The position numbers and the translations under genes are program-made. Below the pieces are notes generated by a model. The model was given only the letters and a program-made list of their open reading frames with translations, was not told where the DNA came from and ran no database searches. A stretch of 64,000 nucleotides of DNA, taken from NCBI GenBank assembly GCA_905372865.1, contig CAJPQT010000008.1:27281-91280 (forward strand). The letters are read 5' to 3'. The stretch is from an uncultured Centipeda sp. (GTDB lineage: Bacteria; Bacillota; Negativicutes; Selenomonadales; Selenomonadaceae). Every line of letters begins with the position of its first letter. Positions within the stretch are counted from its first letter, which is position 1. Positions 60,326 through 64,000 of the stretch are shown piece by piece.

Positions 60326-60760
60326 ATGCCGATTCAGGTGACACATCGGGTGAATTTTTACGATACGGATGCAATGGAGGTCGTCCATCACGCAAACTAC
60401 ATTCGCTGGTTCGAGATCGGGCGCGTTGCCTATCTGCGCCGCATCGGCATCACGTTAGGGGCGCTGATGGAAGCGGGCTATGTCTTCCCCATTATAAAAG
60501 TAGGGGCACAGTTTCATGCGCCGGGACATTTTGACGATGATCTCGTGATCGAGACAACAGCGACAGCATTGACGAGAGCAAAGATGGCGTTTTCGTACCG
60601 CATTTTGAATGCGGCGGGAACGGTGCTCGTGACGGGTTTTTCGGAGAATGTATTTACGCTTCGCGAGACGGGGCATATCACCCGTCTGCCGAAGGAGTTC
60701 TACGAGCCGCTGGAGGCAGCGATGGTGCAGGAGAAAGAGGGTCGCGACATTGGGATCTGA
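60326..60760 (+). CDS. YbgC/FadM-family acyl-CoA thioesterase
   Basis: A 144-residue hotdog-fold thioesterase. The family motif YDTDAMEVVHHANYIRW near residues 12-28 includes the catalytic Asp. Substrates are probably short or medium acyl-CoA (or acyl-carrier) thioesters. ATG 60326 follows GGAAGGGAG. It overlaps the next gene by 11 bp. Confidence 0.9.
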   Translation: MPIQVTHRVNFYDTDAMEVVHHANYIRWFEIGRVAYLRRIGITLGALMEAGYVFPIIKVGAQFHAPGHFDDDLVIETTATALTRAKMAFSYRILNAAGTVLVTGFSENVFTLRETGHITRLPKEFYEPLEAAMVQEKEGRDIGI

Positions 60761-61322
60761 ATTTAATTGGTGGCTGCATTTACTGATTGCCGTGTTGATT
60801 GTTGGAGAAATCGGACGGCGTGCGCTCTTTTCCTATCTCGGTACGGAGAAGGTTGTACCGAAAGTCGATGAGATGACGGCGTATTCCGTTGTCGAGCGGA
60901 CAGCAGAGCGCCTTGTGATCGGTGCGACAATCCCGTTTGTAAACGAGGGCAAGCAGTGCGCAACGATCATGGATGCCATTCTGCGCGTGCAGCTGCCCTA
61001 CGAGCAGTACGACGGTGCACTGGTGCGCGGCAAGGTGGAGCTTGCGGGCGCAGTACGTGAGGACGATTATTTCGAGGCAGTGCTGATCCAGAAGCGTGAG
61101 CGCATCGACCTTGTCCTGAAACTTTCCATCGAGGGACGCAAGGGGAATACGCTCGAAGAGGCGATTGCACATCTGCCGGACTTCCGCATGGATCTCATCT
61201 ATCAGGAGACGGGGCGTTTGCCGGTGCATTACGCAAAGGCCATGCTGAAAATTACCGCAGAGGAGATCGCGGCCTTGGCGGGCGTTGCCCTCGTACGGGA
61301 AGGAGGCAGGAAGAATGGCTGA
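60750..61322 (+). CDS. Uncharacterised membrane-anchored protein
   Basis: A 190-residue protein that I do not recognise. Residues about 6-20 are a hydrophobic segment (WWLHLLIAVLIVGEIG) that probably acts as a membrane anchor or uncleaved signal. The remainder is soluble, mixed alpha/beta and charged, with no metal or catalytic motif evident. The start is taken as TTG 60750, with AAAGAGGG upstream; a longer frame runs entirely inside the thioesterase gene. It overlaps the CofE-like gene by 8 bp, so it is translated as part of the murI run. Confidence 0.65.
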   Translation: MGSEFNWWLHLLIAVLIVGEIGRRALFSYLGTEKVVPKVDEMTAYSVVERTAERLVIGATIPFVNEGKQCATIMDAILRVQLPYEQYDGALVRGKVELAGAVREDDYFEAVLIQKRERIDLVLKLSIEGRKGNTLEEAIAHLPDFRMDLIYQETGRLPVHYAKAMLKITAEEIAALAGVALVREGGRKNG

Positions 61323-61977
61323 GCTGAATATTCTCCCCGTCCCGACGCGGATTTTGACCGATACAGACGATATCACGGAGGCGATCGCGTACTATGCGGG
61401 CGCGCAGGTGACCACAGATGACCTCGTCTGCTGTGCCGAGAGTGTGGTCGCCGTGACGCAGGGGCGCATCGCGCGCCCCGAGGAGCTAGATATCTCGGGA
61501 GCCGCATGTTTCGCGTGCCGCTTTATCCCGGACTACGGCAGTCTTGCCAGTCCGCACGGCATGCAGGCACTCATGGATGTGGAGGGCAAGTGGCGCGTTC
61601 TCTTTGCGCTCTTTGCGGGATTCCTCGGAAAACTCGTCGGAAAGAGCGGCCTTTTCTATCAGTTGGGCGGCAAGGAGGCGGCGCTCATCGACGATGTGAC
61701 GGGAACAATGCCGCCGTTTGACAAGTGCATCGTCTATGGTCCTGCCGAGCCGGATGAGGTTGCCACGCGGATTCGTGACCGCGTGGGGGCGTTCGGCGGG
61801 ATGATCGCAGACGTGAACGATCTCAGGCGCTCCCGTGTCGTTGGCGTATCGGACGGGGTGAATGGGGAGCTCGCGGCCAAGCTGCTGCTCGACAATCCGT
61901 TTGGCAACGCCTCACAGAAGACCCCGATCTGCATCATCAAGAACTATCGGCAGTATCAGGAAACCCACACGGCGTAA
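61315..61977 (+). CDS. CofE-like (F420-0:gamma-glutamyl ligase family) protein
   Basis: A 220-residue protein resembling the F420-0:L-glutamate ligase domain. The segment DDLVCCAESVVAVTQGRI near residues 39-56 and VYGPAEPDEVATRIRD near residues 141-156 match that fold. No other F420 synthesis gene is in the window and this lineage is not known to make F420, so the true substrate is probably different. ATG 61315 follows GGAGGCAGG. A terminator lies just downstream. Confidence 0.65.
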   Translation: MAELNILPVPTRILTDTDDITEAIAYYAGAQVTTDDLVCCAESVVAVTQGRIARPEELDISGAACFACRFIPDYGSLASPHGMQALMDVEGKWRVLFALFAGFLGKLVGKSGLFYQLGGKEAALIDDVTGTMPPFDKCIVYGPAEPDEVATRIRDRVGAFGGMIADVNDLRRSRVVGVSDGVNGELAAKLLLDNPFGNASQKTPICIIKNYRQYQETHTA

Positions 61978-61983
61978 AATAGG

Positions 61984-62012
61984 AGCGGGAAGTGCCTTCT
62001 TCCCGCTTTTTT
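61984..62012 (+). terminator. Terminator after the CofE-like gene
   Basis: A 9-bp stem AGCGGGAAG/CTTCCCGCT with loop TGCCTT and a T run. It ends the murI transcript before rph. Confidence 0.85.
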
Positions 62013-62041
62013 GAACGAATCTCATAAAGGAGAAAACTTTC

Positions 62042-62788
62042 ATGCCAAGAAGAGATCTGAGGCGTGCCGACCAGCTGCGCCCCGTGCGGATCGAGCGCGG
62101 CTATCAGCGCTATCCCGCAGGCTCTGCACTCATCGAGACGGGGCACACGCGCGTCCTGTGTGCGGCGACGGTGGAGGAACGCGTACCGTTCTTTTTGAAG
62201 GGCTCGGGGACAGGCTGGGTGACAGCAGAGTACTCCATGCTCCCCGGTGCGGGCACGGAGCGCACGGCGCGCGAGGCCGTCCGCGGTCATCAGACGGGGC
62301 GCACGCAGGAGATCCAGCGGCTCATTGGACGTGCTCTGCGTGCCGTTGTCGATACGAAGGCGCTCGGGGAGCGCACGATCCACATTGACTGCGATGTCCT
62401 GCAGGCGGACGGCGGAACGCGCACTGCATCGGTTACAGGAGCATTTGTCGCGCTTGTGGAAGCGTGCGCGACGTTTTACACGAGACACGGCATCTTCCCT
62501 GTGCGCGACTATGTTGCGGCGGTCAGCGTCGGCATCGATGCGGAGAATACGCCGCTGCTCGACATTTGCTACGAGGAGGATTCGGCGGCGATGGTCGATA
62601 TGAACCTCGTCATGACGGGTGCGGGAGAATTTGTCGAGGTGCAGGGAACGGGCGAGGGACGTTCGTATACGCGCATGGAGATGAATACGCTTCTCGACCT
62701 CGGAGAATCCGGCATACGCCAGCTGATCGATCATCAGAAGGTGGCCCTTGGCGAAACACTCTCATGGCTGCCGGGACGGGAGGGATGA
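62042..62788 (+). CDS. rph: Ribonuclease PH
   Basis: A 248-residue phosphorolytic 3' exoribonuclease that trims tRNA precursors. Features include ALIETGHTRVLCAATVEERV, the substrate-binding REAVRGHQTGRTQEIQRLIG near residues 79-98, and the phosphate-site region IDCDVLQADGGTRTAS. AAAGGAG precedes ATG 62042. rph-rdgB-yfcE is a common order. Confidence 0.96.
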   Translation: MPRRDLRRADQLRPVRIERGYQRYPAGSALIETGHTRVLCAATVEERVPFFLKGSGTGWVTAEYSMLPGAGTERTAREAVRGHQTGRTQEIQRLIGRALRAVVDTKALGERTIHIDCDVLQADGGTRTASVTGAFVALVEACATFYTRHGIFPVRDYVAAVSVGIDAENTPLLDICYEEDSAAMVDMNLVMTGAGEFVEVQGTGEGRSYTRMEMNTLLDLGESGIRQLIDHQKVALGETLSWLPGREG

Positions 62789-62790
62789 CG

Positions 62791-63414
62791 ATGAGAGAAA
62801 AAGTTATACTGATTGCTACGTCGAACGAGGGGAAGGTACGCGAGATGGAGCGGGCATTTGACGAATTGCCTGTGCGGCTTGTTCCGCTCTCACGCATCCG
62901 TGATGTCCTGCCGGATGTGGGGGAGATTGAGGAGCCGATCGAGGACGGGGCGACCTTTTTGGAGAATGCGCGGATCAAGGCACATTACTACAAGGAGAAG
63001 ACGGGGCTCGCAGCGCTTGCCGATGACTCAGGGCTCTCTGTGGATGTTCTGGACGGTGCTCCCGGTGTCTACTCAGCACGCTATGCGGGGGTGCACGGCG
63101 ATGATGCGGCGAACAATGCGAAGCTGATTGCGGACATTCGGGCACGCGGGACAGAGAATGCCGCCGCCGCATACCACTGTGCGCTCGTACTCGTGCTCGA
63201 GGATGGGCGGGAACTCGGTGCGGAGGGGACGTGCAGGGGCTGTATCCGCCCTGAGGCGCGGGGGACGGAGGGCTTTGGGTATGACCCGTATTTCTACCGT
63301 GCGGACGGACGCACGATGGCGGAGCTTTCGCGTGAGGAAAAACATCAGATCAGTCATCGCGGTGCGGCACTCGACATGATGAAGAAATTGCTGCGGGAAA
63401 GAGGTTTTGCATGA
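62791..63414 (+). CDS. rdgB: RdgB/HAM1-family non-canonical purine NTP pyrophosphatase
   Basis: A 207-residue enzyme that hydrolyses ITP, dITP and XTP, keeping deaminated bases out of nucleic acids. ATSNEGKVREME and LADDSGLSVDVLDGAPGVYS are the nucleotide-binding motifs, and GTEGFGYDPYFY the later conserved box. ATG 62791 has GGGAGGG at proper spacing; ATG 62785, overlapping rph, is possible. It overlaps the next gene by 4 bp. Confidence 0.95.
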   Translation: MREKVILIATSNEGKVREMERAFDELPVRLVPLSRIRDVLPDVGEIEEPIEDGATFLENARIKAHYYKEKTGLAALADDSGLSVDVLDGAPGVYSARYAGVHGDDAANNAKLIADIRARGTENAAAAYHCALVLVLEDGRELGAEGTCRGCIRPEARGTEGFGYDPYFYRADGRTMAELSREEKHQISHRGAALDMMKKLLRERGFA

Positions 63415-63893
63415 GGATCGGAATTGTCAGCGACAGTCACGGAAACACGCGCATATTTGAAAAGATGCTAGCCGTATCGGGCGCAGCAGAGGCAGAGATG
63501 TGGCTGCACGCGGGGGACTTTGCACCCGATGCGGACGATCTGGAGCTCCTGTCAGAGAAGAGCGTTGCGCGTGTGCTTGGCAACTGCGACCTCTTCGTGG
63601 ATGGGGTCTATGAGGAAGCGATTGTCGAAGTCGCGGGGCATCGTATCTTTTTGACGCACGGTCATCTCTTCAACGTGCGCTTTGATACGGCGATGCTGCA
63701 AGAGGCGGCGCGCGCGGCAGGGGCAGACATCGCAGTCTACGGACATACGCATATCGCACTGGAGGAGCGCGGAGAAGTCACCGTGCTCAACCCCGGCAGC
63801 ATCGCGCGTCCGCGCGACGACCAGCGCGGTTCATTCATGCTTGTGGAGCTGAATGCGGGAGAAGATCCACAGGTGAATCTCATTCGCATATAA
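63411..63893 (+). CDS. YfcE/MJ0936-family metallophosphoesterase
   Basis: A 160-residue phosphodiesterase with the calcineurin-like metal motifs in order: VSDSHGN (residues 5-11), HAGDFAPD, GNCDLF, LTHGHLF and YGHTH. Family members hydrolyse phosphodiesters with Mn2+. ATG 63411 overlaps the rdgB stop by 4 bp. It is the last complete gene of the window. Confidence 0.93.
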   Translation: MRIGIVSDSHGNTRIFEKMLAVSGAAEAEMWLHAGDFAPDADDLELLSEKSVARVLGNCDLFVDGVYEEAIVEVAGHRIFLTHGHLFNVRFDTAMLQEAARAAGADIAVYGHTHIALEERGEVTVLNPGSIARPRDDQRGSFMLVELNAGEDPQVNLIRI

Positions 63894-63910
63894 GAAGGCA
63901 TACATTAGGA

Positions 63911-63936
63911 GAATCCCTCGATTTATGAGGGGTTCT
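63911..63936 (+). terminator. Possible terminator hairpin after the metallophosphoesterase gene
   Basis: GAATCCCTC and GAGGGGTTC form a 9-bp stem (one G-T pair) around GATTTAT, 18 bp after the stop codon. The following sequence has no immediate T run, so termination is uncertain. Confidence 0.4.
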
Positions 63937-63970
63937 GCCGTATAAAAAATTTTCAAAAAAATATACGATA

Positions 63971-64000
63971 TAAAATCCATATCATAAGATATGGATTTTA
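63971..64000. repeat. Perfect inverted repeat at the window end
   Basis: TAAAATCCATATC (63971-63983) and its complement (63988-64000) flank the loop ATAA. It may be an AT-rich terminator for a gene beyond the edge; the sequence ends at the repeat, so its context is not visible. Confidence 0.5.

Overview
The window is GC-rich, densely coded chromosomal DNA from what looks like a member of the Selenomonadaceae (Firmicutes, class Negativicutes), probably Selenomonas or a close relative. This is inferred from gene content. A secreted cysteine (PTP-like) phytase of the type described from Selenomonas ruminantium sits beside Gram-positive-style genes (sepF, ylmH, divIVA, pyrR, a SigH-type sigma factor, nrdR). 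Cytochrome bd and an 11-subunit complex I lacking NuoEFG are also present. I see no rRNA, insertion sequence, prophage or CRISPR array. There is one tRNA (Ser-UGA) and one cobalamin riboswitch.

Layout. 1-2110: metNIQ methionine importer (metN cut by the window edge). 2197-6888 (minus): U32 protein, class III aminotransferase, phosphoribosyltransferase, lgt. 7227-17170 (plus): nuoABCDHIJKLMN, with an unusual Ala/Lys/Glu tail on NuoI. 17244-24449 (minus): a lipoprotein, then a helical protein translationally coupled to cydABDC; the cyd promoter carries a Rex-like operator. 24613-25971 (minus): a P-type ATPase-like protein whose phosphorylated Asp is Asn. 26102-30737: fused betaine-type permease/binding protein, class III fbp, secreted phytase. 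30958-36591: ileS (long, eukaryote-like type), UPF0173 hydrolase, miaA-hfq, dut. 36675-47676: iscR-iscS, a rodZ-like gene, nrdR, then a tightly packed run radical SAM-pgeF-yggS-sepF-proC-ylmH-divIVA-lspA-rluD-type-pyrR. 47850-50938: sigH-like gene, exported VWA protein, B12 riboswitch and exported CbiK. 51097-55387: Gfo/Idh/MocA oxidoreductase, an ABC-2 exporter and a metal ABC transporter. 55467-63893: rpiB-glyA-upp, tRNA-Ser, brnQ diverging from murI, thioesterase, an unknown membrane-anchored protein, CofE-like protein, rph-rdgB-yfcE.

Together the genes suggest an anaerobic or microaerobic organism that couples an NADH-module-less complex I and a high-affinity bd oxidase to redox control, and scavenges methionine, branched-chain amino acids, compatible solutes, phytate and metals. 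The most unusual items are the catalytically degenerate P-type ATPase beside cydABDC, the NuoI tail, the riboswitch-controlled exported cobaltochelatase, and a pair of dispersed terminator hairpins that co-vary in their stems. All promoter, terminator and operator calls were made by eye; family calls come from recognised motifs, not database searches.
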